The notes: generated by a model not told the origin, from the letters alone. A stretch of 64,000 nt of DNA from Verrucomicrobiia bacterium (GCA_035574275.1 DATLYY010000022.1:85908-149907); one strand, 5' to 3'; numbered from the stretch's first letter, positions 33,290 through 42,835 are shown. A program made the numbers and translations.

Positions 33290-35023
33290 ATGCGAGCAGA
33301 AACCGCTGAAAAAACCGGGAACACCCGCTGGATTTTTCCCTCCGAGCCGCCTCCCGATTTGGTCCAACCCCTGATCCGGGATTTGGATCTTCCCTCCCCC
33401 ATCGCAAAAATTCTCGCCAACCGCGGTTTTGAAAACACCGGGCAGGCCGACCGGTTCCTCCATCCCAAACTGGAAGAGCTCTGCGACCCCTTTTTGCTCC
33501 CTTCGATGCGGGAGGCGGTGGAACTTATCGTTGGCGCCATCCGGGAAAACGAGCCGATAATGATTTTTGGGGACTACGACGTGGATGGCATCACCGCCAC
33601 CGCGCTTATGTATCTCGTTCTGTCCCGGCTGGGGGCGCGGGTTTCTTACTATCTCCCCAATCGCCTCGTGGAGGGGTACGGCCTCTCTGAAGACGGGTTT
33701 TTGGAAGCCCAAAAACGGGGTGTAAGCTGGATCATTTCGGTGGATTGCGGCATCACGGCGGTTAAGGAAATCGCTTTCGGCAACTCCTTGGGCATCCGGA
33801 CCATCATCACTGACCACCACGAACCGGCCTCTGAACTTCCGGATGCCGCTGCCATCGTCAATCCAAAACTGGGAGATTCCCCTTTGGGGGAAGAACTGTC
33901 CGGCGTGGGCATTGCGTACAAGCTCGCCCAGGCGCTCTTTCTTCACTTGGGCCAGGAAGAGGTGGAGGAGCATCTTGATTTGGTTGCCCTCGGGACTTTG
34001 GCAGATATCGTCCCTCTGACTGGCGAAAACAGGATTCTGTCCCGCTTTGGCGTGCAGGCGCTCGGACGCACCAACAAGCCGGGCTTGAAATCGCTGGCCT
34101 TTGTGGCCGGGCTTTTGGGAAAGGAAATCTCCGCCGGGCAGGTGGTTTTCGTTCTGGCCCCCCGCATCAACGCCATCGGCCGGCTGGGGAGCGCCATGGA
34201 GGCGATCCGGCTTTTGACCACCCGGGATGAAAAAGCGGCCGGCGAAATCGCCCGGCTTCTGGACGGTGAAAACCGCAAACGGCGCAGCTTGGACGAGGCC
34301 ACGTTGGAAGAAGCGCTGGCGCGGGTTGAGCGGGAAATCGATTTGACCAAGGAACGGGCCATCGTTCTGGCTTCCGATAGCTGGCATCCGGGGGTCATCG
34401 GCATCGTCGCCTCCCGTCTGGTGGAGCGTTTCCACCGTCCCACCATTATGATTTCCATTGAAGGAGAGGAGGGAAAGGGCTCCGCCCGCTCCATTCCCGG
34501 TTTTCATCTGACCGAGGCCCTGAAATGCTGCGATTCCCATCTTTTACGCTACGGCGGACACAAGTACGCCGCCGGGCTTTCCATCGCCCGTTCGGAAATT
34601 GAGCCGTTCCGCCGCAAAATCAACGAGGTTTCCTCCCGGTTGCTTTCGGACGAGGATTTGATTCCGCGCTTGGAAGTGGATGCGGAGGTCGGTTTGCACG
34701 AAGTCAACGACCGGCTGGTCGAAACGCTGGAGTTGTTCGCCCCTTTCGGTCCCGCCAATTCCCGGCCGGTTTTTGTAACGCGCGGGCTCGAACTGGCCGG
34801 TCTGCCTGCCTTGGTGGGGAACAATCACGTAAAGTTCCGTGTCCGGCAGGGGAATTTGGTGCACGAGGCAATCGGCTTCGGAATGGGCAGCCAGCTGCCC
34901 CGGCTGGCCGCCGTCGCCGAGCGTTCCGGATTTCTCGATTTGGCCTATACCCTCGATTTCAATGAATGGAACGGGCAGAAGAAAATCCAGCTTCATTTGA
35001 AAGACATCCGCCTGCTTCAATGA
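33290..35023 (+). CDS. recJ: Single-stranded-DNA-specific exonuclease RecJ
   Basis: RecJ is a 5'-3' exonuclease for recombination and mismatch repair. The 577 residues hold the DHH phosphoesterase motifs GDYDVDGITATAL, SVDCGI and TDHHEP, then VALGTLADIVPL. The DHHA1 domain follows, with SDSWHPGVIGIVASRLVE, GSARSIPGFHLTEAL and RYGGHKYAAGLS, and a C-terminal OB fold. The ATG follows rnpB by 93 bases, which contain no gene. The TGA overlaps the meaB ATG. Confidence 0.97.
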   Translation: MRAETAEKTGNTRWIFPSEPPPDLVQPLIRDLDLPSPIAKILANRGFENTGQADRFLHPKLEELCDPFLLPSMREAVELIVGAIRENEPIMIFGDYDVDGITATALMYLVLSRLGARVSYYLPNRLVEGYGLSEDGFLEAQKRGVSWIISVDCGITAVKEIAFGNSLGIRTIITDHHEPASELPDAAAIVNPKLGDSPLGEELSGVGIAYKLAQALFLHLGQEEVEEHLDLVALGTLADIVPLTGENRILSRFGVQALGRTNKPGLKSLAFVAGLLGKEISAGQVVFVLAPRINAIGRLGSAMEAIRLLTTRDEKAAGEIARLLDGENRKRRSLDEATLEEALARVEREIDLTKERAIVLASDSWHPGVIGIVASRLVERFHRPTIMISIEGEEGKGSARSIPGFHLTEALKCCDSHLLRYGGHKYAAGLSIARSEIEPFRRKINEVSSRLLSDEDLIPRLEVDAEVGLHEVNDRLVETLELFAPFGPANSRPVFVTRGLELAGLPALVGNNHVKFRVRQGNLVHEAIGFGMGSQLPRLAAVAERSGFLDLAYTLDFNEWNGQKKIQLHLKDIRLLQ

Positions 35024-35985
35024 GTCCCCGGGCTGCAACTTCTTCCTCCACAGTTCTTGAACGGTTCAGAAAAAAGGATGAAACCGCTCTGGCGCGGTTG
35101 ATTTCCCTGGTCGAGAACCGGGAGAAAAACTTTGAAAAGATTCTTTCCGAACTTTTTCCGCTCTCCGGCAAGGCCTTCCGCCTCGGCGTCACCGGCCCGC
35201 CGGGGGCGGGGAAAAGCACCCTGGTTGACAAGCTGGCCACGCATTATTTAAAAGAAAAAAAATCGGTCGGCATCGTGGCAGTTGACCCAACTTCCCCTTT
35301 CACCGGCGGCGCTTTGTTGGGAGACCGCGTCCGGATGCAGGGGGCCTCCGAGCGGAAATCCGCCTTCATCCGCTCGATGGCCACCCGCGGCTCGCAGGGG
35401 GGGCTCGCGGCGGCCACCGGCGACGTGGCGCTCGTTTTGGACGCCTACGGCAAGGATTTCATTTTCATCGAGACCGTGGGGGTCGGACAGGTGGAGCTGG
35501 ACGTCGCCTCTCAGGCGGACGTCACGCTTCTCGTTTTGGTTCCCGAATCGGGAGATTCTATACAAGCAATGAAGGCCGGCCTGATGGAGATCGCCGACAT
35601 TTTCGTGGTCAACAAAGCCGATCGGGAGGGCTCCCGCAAAATGACGGCCGAGCTGGATATGGTCCTGAACTTCAAACGCAAAAAAGGGGACTGGCGCTAT
35701 CCGGTCGTGCCAACCGAGGCCGTCAACAATGTCGGCATTGATGTTCTTTTGAACACCATTGACGAATACCGGAAATTTGCGTTGGAGCATCACCTTTTTG
35801 AGCAAAAACGGAGGGAACAGATAAAAGCCGCCCTTCTGGGGATGGTGGAACGGAAAATCCGCACCCGGGCGGAGGCGGTTTTGAAAATCGAACTGGATAC
35901 ACTGGTCGAAAAGGTCTGGAAGCGGGAAGTCGATCCCTATTCCGCGGTCGAGGAACTGCTGGCGGCGGACGGCCAATTGCGTTAA
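35020..35985 (+). CDS. meaB: MeaB-type GTPase, chaperone of B12-dependent acyl-CoA mutase
   Basis: MeaB/ArgK is a G3E GTPase that gates loading of adenosylcobalamin into methylmalonyl-CoA mutase and protects the enzyme from inactivation. The 321-residue protein has Walker A GVTGPPGAGKST, the switch region AVDPTSPFTGGALLGDRVRM, FIETVGVGQVELDVA and the base-specificity motif NKADREG. The ATG at 35020 overlaps the recJ stop. A frame open from 34966 lies within recJ and lacks family sequence. Its partner large subunit follows after 27 bases. Confidence 0.95.
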   Translation: MSPRAATSSSTVLERFRKKDETALARLISLVENREKNFEKILSELFPLSGKAFRLGVTGPPGAGKSTLVDKLATHYLKEKKSVGIVAVDPTSPFTGGALLGDRVRMQGASERKSAFIRSMATRGSQGGLAAATGDVALVLDAYGKDFIFIETVGVGQVELDVASQADVTLLVLVPESGDSIQAMKAGLMEIADIFVVNKADREGSRKMTAELDMVLNFKRKKGDWRYPVVPTEAVNNVGIDVLLNTIDEYRKFALEHHLFEQKRREQIKAALLGMVERKIRTRAEAVLKIELDTLVEKVWKREVDPYSAVEELLAADGQLR

Positions 35986-36012
35986 CTTACGGGCTGGGGA
36001 ACGGAGGAATAG

Positions 36013-37791
36013 ATGCTGAAAACCAAAAAGAGACCGGCTTCCAAATCAAAACTCAAGAAAATTTCAACCGTGGCGCGCGCCCGTGCCAAGGCATCCGCCA
36101 AAAAAGCGTCCAAGGGGTTGCCGTATCACGCGCCGGAACTGCTGAAGAAAGTAGCCGCCGCAAAGGCCCAATGGGAAAAAGAGTACGCCAAGCAGGCCGA
36201 CTATTCCAAAAAGTTTATGTCGGTCTCCTCCGACGAACCGAAGCCGCTTTATACGCCGGAGGATTTGAAACATTTCGACTATTTTGAAAAGCTGAACTTC
36301 CCCGGCGTATATCCCTACACCCGGGGCATCCGCCCGGCGGGCTATCGCGGACGGCTCTGGACCTTCCGCCAGTTCTCCGGTTTTGGCACCCCCAAAGAAA
36401 CCAACGAACGGTATCACTATCTTATGGAGCACGGCCAGACCGGCCTTTCGGTCGCCTTTGATTTGCCTACTTTAATGGGCTACGATTCCGACCATCCCCG
36501 CTCCAAGGGGGAAGTAGGGGTCTGCGGCGTGGCGGTCGATTCGCTGGCGGATATGGAGATCATCTTCGACGGCATCGATTTGGGGAAGGTTTCCACCTCG
36601 ATGACCATCAACGCCCCCGCCTCGGTCATCTTTGCGATGTATCTCGCGGTGGCCGAAAAGCAGGGAGTTCCGTTTACCAAGCTTCGCGGCACCTTGCAAA
36701 ACGATATTTTGAAGGAATACATCGCCCAAAAAGAGTGGATTTATCCGCCGCGCCCCTCCATCCGCTTGATTACCGATATGATGGCCTTTTGCACCAAGAA
36801 CGTCCCCAAATGGAATACCATTTCCATCTCCGGCTATCATATACGCGAGGCAGGTTCAACGGCCGTGCAGGAACTGGCCTTCACGCTGGCGGATGGTTTT
36901 GCCTACGTCGAAGCGGCCATCGCCACCGGCCAAAACGTGGATGATTTTGCCCCCCGCTTGTCTTTCTTCTTCAACGCCCATATCGATTTCTTCGAGGAAA
37001 TCGCCAAATACCGCGCCGCCCGCCGCATCTGGGCCCGGCATATGCGGGAAAAGTACAAAGCCAAAAAAGAGGAATCCTGGCTTCTGCGCTTCCATACGCA
37101 AACCGCCGGCTGTTCGTTGACGGCCCAGCAGCCGGAAAACAACATCGTCCGCACCGCCTACGAAGCGCTGGCCGGCGTTTTGGGCGGCACCCAATCGCTC
37201 CATACCAACTCGATGGACGAAACTTGGGCCCTGCCTTCCGAAAAAGCGGCCTTTATTGCGCTCCGCACCCAGCAGGTTTTGGCCTACGAAACCGGCGTCC
37301 CGAACGTCATCGACCCTCTGGCCGGCTCCTACTATGTCGAGTCGTTGACCGACAAAATGGAGGAAGAAGCCGAAAAGTATTTCGAAGAAATCGAACGCCG
37401 GGGGGGTGTTTTAAAGGGAATTGAAGAGGGGTATTTCCAGCGGGAAATCGCCCGCGCGGCCTACCAGTATCAACAGGAAATCGAGAAAAAGGAGCGCATC
37501 ATTGTTGGGGTCAACGAATTCGCCCTCGAAAATGAGAAAATCGAAATCCCCATCCTTAAAATCGAGCCCCGTGTGGAGCGGGAGCAGTGCGAAGCCGTTG
37601 CCAAAGTCCGTGCCCGGCGGGATAACGCTCGTGTCCGGCAAACCTTGGACGCCTTAAAGAAAGCCGCCGCCGGAACGGAAAACACGATGCCCCGCATCTT
37701 GGACTGCGCCCGGGCCTACGCCACGGAAGGGGAAATCTGCGACGCTTTGAAAGAGGTCTTCGGCGAATACACCGAACCGGCGATTATTTGA
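36013..37791 (+). CDS. B12-dependent acyl-CoA mutase large subunit (methylmalonyl-CoA mutase family), paralogue 1
   Basis: This TIM-barrel catalytic subunit of a cobalamin-dependent acyl-CoA mutase has 592 residues and lacks its own B12 domain. A Lys/Ala-rich extension of about 35 residues precedes the core. Core motifs include [57 protein letters not shown] and [13 protein letters not shown]. The residue aligned with MCM Tyr89 is Arg107 (TRGIRPAGY), whereas paralogue 2 keeps Tyr; this position reads the acyl group in known mutases. Substrate may therefore be methylmalonyl-CoA or another branched acyl-CoA. meaB lies immediately upstream; GGAGG precedes the ATG. Confidence 0.9.
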   Translation: MLKTKKRPASKSKLKKISTVARARAKASAKKASKGLPYHAPELLKKVAAAKAQWEKEYAKQADYSKKFMSVSSDEPKPLYTPEDLKHFDYFEKLNFPGVYPYTRGIRPAGYRGRLWTFRQFSGFGTPKETNERYHYLMEHGQTGLSVAFDLPTLMGYDSDHPRSKGEVGVCGVAVDSLADMEIIFDGIDLGKVSTSMTINAPASVIFAMYLAVAEKQGVPFTKLRGTLQNDILKEYIAQKEWIYPPRPSIRLITDMMAFCTKNVPKWNTISISGYHIREAGSTAVQELAFTLADGFAYVEAAIATGQNVDDFAPRLSFFFNAHIDFFEEIAKYRAARRIWARHMREKYKAKKEESWLLRFHTQTAGCSLTAQQPENNIVRTAYEALAGVLGGTQSLHTNSMDETWALPSEKAAFIALRTQQVLAYETGVPNVIDPLAGSYYVESLTDKMEEEAEKYFEEIERRGGVLKGIEEGYFQREIARAAYQYQQEIEKKERIIVGVNEFALENEKIEIPILKIEPRVEREQCEAVAKVRARRDNARVRQTLDALKKAAAGTENTMPRILDCARAYATEGEICDALKEVFGEYTEPAII

Positions 37792-37807
37792 ATCGAGTGA
37801 TCGGGGG

Positions 37808-38257
37808 ATGCATACTGCCTTAAGCAAAAGCTCCGCCTCTTTTGGAAAGCAGCAGGAATTTTCAGCGATTGCCAAGTTGGTTAGTGAGGATTTTGATGTA
37901 TATGTGACGTTGATTGATAATAAACAAATTGATTGCATTTTACGCTTACCTAACAGAAAATATCTAGATATTCAAATAAAAGCGAGATCCAAAGATGCCA
38001 AGCAAAGTCATACATTTGCGCCGTTGTCCTTTAAAGCCAGAAAAAACTTCTATTTTGTTTTCTATACAGAGAAGAGCGGTGATTATTGGATTATGCCATC
38101 AAGAAGCGTAAGAGTGTTTGGAAAGATAAATAAAGGTGGGAAGAATGTTGACAAAGTGACTTTGAGAATTCCCCCTTCAACCCGCTCTATAAAATGGAAT
38201 ATTTTCCAGCGGTATAGAAATGAGAAAGGGTTTAGTTTGTTGAGGGCCTATCGTTGA
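37808..38257 (+). CDS. Hypothetical protein, possible PD-(D/E)XK nuclease fold
   Basis: This 149-residue protein is encoded by clearly AT-richer DNA than its neighbours, suggesting transfer. It begins ASFGKQQEFSAIAKLV, and then shows IDCIL, followed by YLDIQIKARSK, a Glu...Asp...Gln-x-Lys arrangement resembling PD-(D/E)XK nucleases or DUF4365-type proteins. This is a weak, motif-level resemblance only. It lies between the mutase large subunit and the RAYT gene, whose TTG start overlaps its stop. Confidence 0.55.
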   Translation: MHTALSKSSASFGKQQEFSAIAKLVSEDFDVYVTLIDNKQIDCILRLPNRKYLDIQIKARSKDAKQSHTFAPLSFKARKNFYFVFYTEKSGDYWIMPSRSVRVFGKINKGGKNVDKVTLRIPPSTRSIKWNIFQRYRNEKGFSLLRAYR

Positions 38258-38811
38258 GAGCGTTGTCTGAGAATTTGCGCCGCCGTTCCATCCGCCTACC
38301 CGCCTACGATTATTCTCAAGCTGGTGCCTACTTTGTTACCATATGTACCCTGAACCGTGAATGCTTGTTTGGAAAGGTGATGGATGGAAAGGTGCAATTG
38401 AACCCATTTGGTTGTGTGGTTGAAGAAGAGTGGCTAAAAACCGCCGAATTACGACCATGTATTGAATTGGGCACATCCGTTGTCATGCCCAATCATTTTC
38501 ACGGTATAATCGTCATCAATGACGAATGTAGGGGCACGGCGCGCCGTGCCCCTACGGTTTCCCGATTCGGGAAACCGGTTGCAGGCGCGTTATCGACAGT
38601 CATACGCTCATTCAAATCCGCCGTTACAAAACGGATTAACGACCTTCGCCGTACGCCCGGGAATGTCGTTTGGCAGCGCAATTATTATGAGCATATTATT
38701 CGGAATGAGGACGATTGGAAAAAAATCCACGATTACATCGTTTACAATCCAGAAAAATGGATGGTTGATGCGGAGAATCCGGATCGTATCAATCGTAAAT
38801 TGGGATTATGA
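38254..38811 (+). mobile_element. REP-associated tyrosine transposase (RAYT, IS200/IS605 Y1 family)
   Basis: This HUH-type single-strand DNA nuclease of 185 residues starts RRSIRLPAYDYSQAGAYFVT and has the metal-binding HUH-type motif PNHFHG at residues 79-84. The catalytic Tyr lies in WQRNYYEHIIR (144 or 145). RAYTs bind and cut REP palindromes that begin with GTAG. Codons for residues 92-101 ([10 protein letters not shown]) are themselves a perfect 28-bp REP palindrome. TTG start overlaps the upstream gene; its stop overlaps the tryptophanase ATG. It lies inside an insertion that splits the mutase subunit genes. Confidence 0.92.
38528..38555 (+). repeat. REP-like palindrome A1, inside the RAYT coding sequence
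   Basis: This is a perfect 28-bp palindrome with half-site GTAGGGGCACGGCG. It has the same GTAGGGGC head as the intergenic copies downstream and is read through in frame as [10 protein letters not shown]. Confidence 0.95.
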
Positions 38812-40187
38812 CCAAAACCATCATCGAACCGTTTAAAATCAAATCGGTCGAACCGATTAAAATGACCACCCATGCCCAGCGGGAAGAAATCATAAAACAG
38901 GCGCACTACAACCCGTTTCTCATCCACGCCGAAAACGTGCTTATCGATTTATTGACCGACAGCGGCACCTCGGCGATGTCCTCCGAACAATGGGCGGCGA
39001 TGATGCGGGGGGATGAGTCCTACGCCGGCGCGCAGAGCTTTTTCCGCTTCGAAGCGGTGGTCAAGGAAATCTTCGGTTTTTCGCAAATCATCCCCACCCA
39101 TCAGGGCCGGGCGGCGGAGAAAATCCTGTTTTCCATAATAGGGGGGAAGGGAAAAACCATTATCTCCAACACTCATTTCGACACCACCCGCGCCAATATC
39201 GAATTCACCGGGGCGGAAGCCCTCGATTTGGTCATCCCGGAAGGGAAAATCCCCTCCGCCGTTCACCCCTTCAAGGGAAATATTGATTTACAGAAATTGG
39301 AAGAAACAACCAAGAGAATCGGCCCTTCAAACATTCCTTTGGTGATGCTCACGGTCACCAACAACTCCGGCGGCGGCCAGCCGGTCTCCATGGCAAATAT
39401 TAAGGCAGCACGGGAAATTTGCCGAAGGTTCGGTATCCCGCTTTTCATCGATGCCTGCCGCTTCGCCGAAAACGCCTACTTTATCAAACTGCGCGAGGAG
39501 GGATACGCGCATAAACGGGTCTACGACATTGCCCGCGAAATGTTCACCTATGCCGATGGCTGCACAATGAGCGCCAAAAAAGACGGTCTCGCCAATATCG
39601 GCGGCTTTTTGGCATTGAATAATGAAGAATGGGCCACCGCCGCCCGGAATTTATTGATTCTCACCGAGGGTTTTGCCACCTACGGTGGTCTGGCCGGCCG
39701 GGATTTGGATGCCATTGCCGTCGGTCTGCGCGAAGTGCTGGAGGAGGATTATTTGAAATACCGCATCCGCTGCATGACCTATTTTGGCGAAAAACTGACC
39801 GCCATCGGCGTGCCGATTATCCAGCCCCCCGGCGGCCACGCCATCTACATTGACGCCAAGGCCATGCTCTCTCACATTCCGGTCGAACAGTATCCCGGCC
39901 AGGCGTTGGTGGCCGAGCTTTTCATCGAGGGCGGCATCCGCGCCGTCGAAATCGGCAGCGTGATGTTCGGCAAAAAAGACCCCCAAACTGAAAGATTGAT
40001 ACCGGCCGAAATGGAACTTGTCCGTTTGGCCCTGCCCCGCCGCGTTTACACGCAGAGTCATGTCGATTACTGTGTCGAAATCATCGAAAACATCTGGAAC
40101 CGCCGCAATTCCATCCGGGGTCTCAAAATCACCAAAGAACCGCCGTTCCTGCGCCACTTCACCGCCCATTTCGAGCCAGTAAAATAA
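38808..40187 (+). CDS. tnaA: Tryptophanase (PLP beta-eliminating lyase)
   Basis: TnaA cleaves tryptophan to indole, pyruvate and ammonia. The 459 residues show IDLLTDSGTSAMS, MMRGDESYAG, PTHQGRAAEK, NNSGGGQPVSMAN, the PLP-Lys site MSAKKDGL, YGGLAGRDLDA, and a C-terminus LRHFTAHFEP. Tyrosine phenol-lyase is the close alternative. The residues that favour tryptophanase are present: HFDTTR (Asp, not Thr), RAVEIGS (no Arg as in TPL) and the His in LRHFTA. It overlaps the RAYT stop and shares the insertion between the mutase subunits. Confidence 0.85.
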   Translation: MTKTIIEPFKIKSVEPIKMTTHAQREEIIKQAHYNPFLIHAENVLIDLLTDSGTSAMSSEQWAAMMRGDESYAGAQSFFRFEAVVKEIFGFSQIIPTHQGRAAEKILFSIIGGKGKTIISNTHFDTTRANIEFTGAEALDLVIPEGKIPSAVHPFKGNIDLQKLEETTKRIGPSNIPLVMLTVTNNSGGGQPVSMANIKAAREICRRFGIPLFIDACRFAENAYFIKLREEGYAHKRVYDIAREMFTYADGCTMSAKKDGLANIGGFLALNNEEWATAARNLLILTEGFATYGGLAGRDLDAIAVGLREVLEEDYLKYRIRCMTYFGEKLTAIGVPIIQPPGGHAIYIDAKAMLSHIPVEQYPGQALVAELFIEGGIRAVEIGSVMFGKKDPQTERLIPAEMELVRLALPRRVYTQSHVDYCVEIIENIWNRRNSIRGLKITKEPPFLRHFTAHFEPVK

Positions 40188-40197
40188 ATTTGCTTTT

Positions 40198-40302
40198 GTA
40201 GGGGCAAGGTCACCTCGCCTTTTTGTCCCCCTGTATTTAAGGGGGACGAGGCGCGTAGCGCCGGAGGGGGTGATTTTGTAGGAGCAGGTCCCGTGCCTGC
40301 CC
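40198..40302 (+). repeat. Compound repeat: REP A2, repeat C copy 1, REP A3
   Basis: A GTAGGGGCAAGGTCACCTCGCC unit is followed by repeat C at 40224-40271 (GTCCCCCT arm, AAGGGGGAC arm, then GAGGCGCGTAGCGCCGGAGGGGGTG). A second REP-type unit follows, GTAGGAGCAGGTCCCGTGCC. Together they fill the gap between tnaA and the mutase small-subunit gene. Confidence 0.85.
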
Positions 40303-40347
40303 TTTTCCTATGGCGCAAGTGCCCCCTTGCCATTATCTTTGCGGGCT

Positions 40348-40767
40348 ATGAAGAAATACCGGATTCTCTTGGCCAAACCGGGTCTGGACGGCCACGACCG
40401 GGGGGTGAAGGTCATAGCCGCTGCCCTGCGGGATGCCGGGTTCGAAGTCATCTACACCGGCCTGCGCCAAACCCCCGAAATGATCGTAGATGCCGCTGTG
40501 CAGGAAGACGTGAACGCCATCGGGATGTCCATTCTTTCCGGCGCGCATATGACCCTGTTTCCGGAGGTGCTGGAGCTTTTGAAGAAACGTAACAGTTCAC
40601 ACATCCTGCTTTTCGGCGGCGGCATCATTCCCAAGGAAGAAATTGAAGAATTGGAAAAAATGGGGGTGGGAAAACTCTTCGGCCCCGGCAGTTCGGTCAA
40701 CGACATTGTCGACTATTTGAAAAAGGCCCTCCCCGGGCAAAAGCGTAAAGAAGAAGCATTGTTTTGA
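40348..40767 (+). CDS. B12-binding small subunit of methylmalonyl-CoA mutase-type enzyme
   Basis: This 139-residue cobalamin-binding subunit starts [25 protein letters not shown] carries the axial His (residue 16), followed by GMSILSGAH and the GGGIIP loop, the standard B12-fold signature. It is the only such domain in the window although two catalytic large subunits are encoded, so it may serve both. It is separated from paralogue 1 by three genes of foreign appearance. ATG 40348 is chosen because homologues begin there. Confidence 0.94.
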   Translation: MKKYRILLAKPGLDGHDRGVKVIAAALRDAGFEVIYTGLRQTPEMIVDAAVQEDVNAIGMSILSGAHMTLFPEVLELLKKRNSSHILLFGGGIIPKEEIEELEKMGVGKLFGPGSSVNDIVDYLKKALPGQKRKEEALF

Positions 40768-40786
40768 AACCACTTGGAGGGCATGA

Positions 40787-41947
40787 ATGCCATACAACAT
40801 AGACCCGCGCCAGCAAGCAATCCGGGATGAAGTCCGCCAGTTCTGCGAAAAAGAGATTTTGCCCGTCGCCCGCGAGCTGGACCGCCGGCCCGAGCCGCAA
40901 AAATTTCCGTACGAGCTTTTTCGCAAATTGGGAAAAGCGGGCTACATCGGCTACTTCCAGCCAAAGGAATACGGCGGCCAGGGAAAAAGCGCCTTGGAAT
41001 ACGCCACGCTTATTGAAGAACTGGCTTACTGGGATGCCCCGACTTCGCTCCTGCCGGCCGTCAGCGAATTGGCGATGCATCCCATCACCGCCTTCGGCTC
41101 CGAGGAGCAGAAAAAGAAATATCTTCCCAAAGCGATTACCGGTGAAACGGTGATTGCCTTCTCCTTGACCGAGCCGGAAGCCGGCTCCGATGCGGGGAAC
41201 CAAAAGACCACCGCCATTGCCAAAGGGGACCATTACATCCTGAATGGCGAAAAGATTTTCATTATGCATGGTGACGTGGCCACCGTCAGCGTCGTTTTCT
41301 GCAAAATAGCGGAAGAGGGCTCCGAATCGAGCCGGATGTCCGCCCTGATTGTGGAGACGGACAAGTTGGAAGGGTATTCAGCCAAAACGCTCGAATACAA
41401 AATGGGAATGAAGGCCGCCACCACCGGCCGGCAGTGGTTCAAAAACTGCAAAGTTCCCGCTTCGGCTTTGCTGGGGGAGAGGGGCAAGGGCTTCCGCTAC
41501 GCTCTTTCCACCCTGGACGGCGCGCGTATCGACGTCGCCGCGCAGGGGGTCGGCATCGCCCGCCGGGCATTGGATGAATCCATCGCGTATGCCCGCAAGC
41601 GGGTCTGCTTCGGCGCGCCGATTGCCAAACTGCAGGCGATTCAATGGATGATAGCCGATATGGCCACGCGGGTGGAAGCAGCCACCTTGTTGACTTATAA
41701 AGCGGCCCAGATTGCGGACTCCGGCCAGAAATTCACCATTGAGGCCTCGCAGGCCAAGCTCTACGGCACGGAGACCGCCAAATTCTGCGTCGACCGGGGC
41801 ATGCAAATCCACGGCGGCTACGGTTACATCGGCGAGTTCACCATAATGGAAAAGCTCTACCGCGACCAGCGCCTTACCGAAATTTACGAAGGCACCTCCG
41901 AAATCCAGCGGCTGGTCATTGCGGGGCATTATCTGGGCGGAAGGTAG
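40787..41947 (+). CDS. Acyl-CoA dehydrogenase, copy 1
   Basis: This FAD-dependent acyl-CoA dehydrogenase of 386 residues passes electrons to ETF. Motifs are FGYFQPKEYGGQG-type N-terminal region (GYFQPKEYGGQGK), AFSLTEPEAGSDAG, RIDVAAQGVGIARRALDE, the glycine-rich QIHGGYGYIGEF and the catalytic Glu region IYEGTSEIQRLV. Chain-length specificity cannot be read directly. Position after the mutase subunit suggests a branched or short acyl-CoA. It overlaps the next gene (TAGTG). Confidence 0.92.
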   Translation: MPYNIDPRQQAIRDEVRQFCEKEILPVARELDRRPEPQKFPYELFRKLGKAGYIGYFQPKEYGGQGKSALEYATLIEELAYWDAPTSLLPAVSELAMHPITAFGSEEQKKKYLPKAITGETVIAFSLTEPEAGSDAGNQKTTAIAKGDHYILNGEKIFIMHGDVATVSVVFCKIAEEGSESSRMSALIVETDKLEGYSAKTLEYKMGMKAATTGRQWFKNCKVPASALLGERGKGFRYALSTLDGARIDVAAQGVGIARRALDESIAYARKRVCFGAPIAKLQAIQWMIADMATRVEAATLLTYKAAQIADSGQKFTIEASQAKLYGTETAKFCVDRGMQIHGGYGYIGEFTIMEKLYRDQRLTEIYEGTSEIQRLVIAGHYLGGR

Positions 41948-42789
41948 TGCTGAAAGTCGGCCGCTTTGAAGTCCTTCATTTCGTCGAAAACCGCTTTCAT
42001 CTGGATGGCGGCACGATGTTCGGGGTCGTCCCCAAAACGATGTGGCAGAAATTGATTCCCCCGGATGACAAGAACCGGATTCCAATGGATAACAACCTCT
42101 ATGTCATCCGCGCCCACGGCAAAAATATTCTTTTAGATACAGGTTTGGGAGACGCTCTGACCGAGCAGGATAGAAAAGTTTACAGTTGTTGGACCCCCTC
42201 CAATATGCTCCCCGGTTTGAAAGGGCTGGGTTTTTCGCCGGACGACATCGATTTCGTCTTCTTTTCCCATCTGCATACCGACCACCTGGGCGGGGCGGTT
42301 CGATTGGAAAACGGCCACAAAGCGCCGGTTTTTCGCAAGGCCCGCCACCTGATTCAAAAAAAAGAATGGGAGGACGCCCAAAAACCGGACGAGCGCACTG
42401 GTGCTGTTTATCTGCCGGATGATTTGGCCGCTTTAGAGGAGGCCAAGCTGGTTGAACTGTTCGACGGCGAAGCGCAAATTCTTCCCGGTTTGACGTTGCG
42501 CCTGACCGGCGGCCACACCCCCGGCCACCAAGGCTGCATAATCTCGGATGGCGGTTCGACCTTGGTTTACTATGCCGATATTTTTCCCTCCCGTTTTCAC
42601 ATTCGCACCGCCTATGTCGCCGGAGTCGATTTGTTCCCGCGAGAGACAATGAAGGTCAAGCGGGAACTGGTCCCCAAATTCGCGTCCGAAGGTACCCTGA
42701 TCGCATTCGACCATGATTTGCAGGTGAAAATTGGCCGCTTAGAAGAAAAAGATGGTAAGTTGGTGGCTGTCCCGGTGAATTTGAATTGA
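41947..42789 (+). CDS. Metallo-beta-lactamase-fold hydrolase
   Basis: This zinc hydrolase of 280 residues has the metal motif SHLHTDHLGG, a further His in TGGHTPGHQG and Asp in YYADIFPS. Overall layout resembles AHL-lactonase/quorum-quenching type MBL proteins, but the same fold serves thioesterases and many others; no specific substrate can be named. GTG start overlaps the acyl-CoA dehydrogenase stop, so it is in the acyl-CoA operon. Confidence 0.85.
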   Translation: MLKVGRFEVLHFVENRFHLDGGTMFGVVPKTMWQKLIPPDDKNRIPMDNNLYVIRAHGKNILLDTGLGDALTEQDRKVYSCWTPSNMLPGLKGLGFSPDDIDFVFFSHLHTDHLGGAVRLENGHKAPVFRKARHLIQKKEWEDAQKPDERTGAVYLPDDLAALEEAKLVELFDGEAQILPGLTLRLTGGHTPGHQGCIISDGGSTLVYYADIFPSRFHIRTAYVAGVDLFPRETMKVKRELVPKFASEGTLIAFDHDLQVKIGRLEEKDGKLVAVPVNLN

Positions 42790-42811
42790 ATATGAAAATT
42801 TCTAAACTTTT

Positions 42812-42835
42812 GGGTAACCCGGAGTCCCTGCTCCG
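42812..42835 (-). repeat. Hairpin repeat D, copy 2
   Basis: CGGAG-TCCCTG-CTCCG hairpin flanked by GGGTAACC. Read on the minus strand (CGGAGCAGGGACTCCGGG) it matches the element at 5427-5448 (GGGAGCAGGGGCTCCCGGG), with changes in both arms. It lies between the MBL gene and pccB. Confidence 0.55.

Noticed and set aside
38808..40187. Tyrosine phenol-lyase instead of tryptophanase
   Set aside because: The Asp in HFDTTR, the VEI triplet in RAVEIGS and the His in LRHFTA agree with tryptophanase; the TPL-type Thr and Arg are absent.
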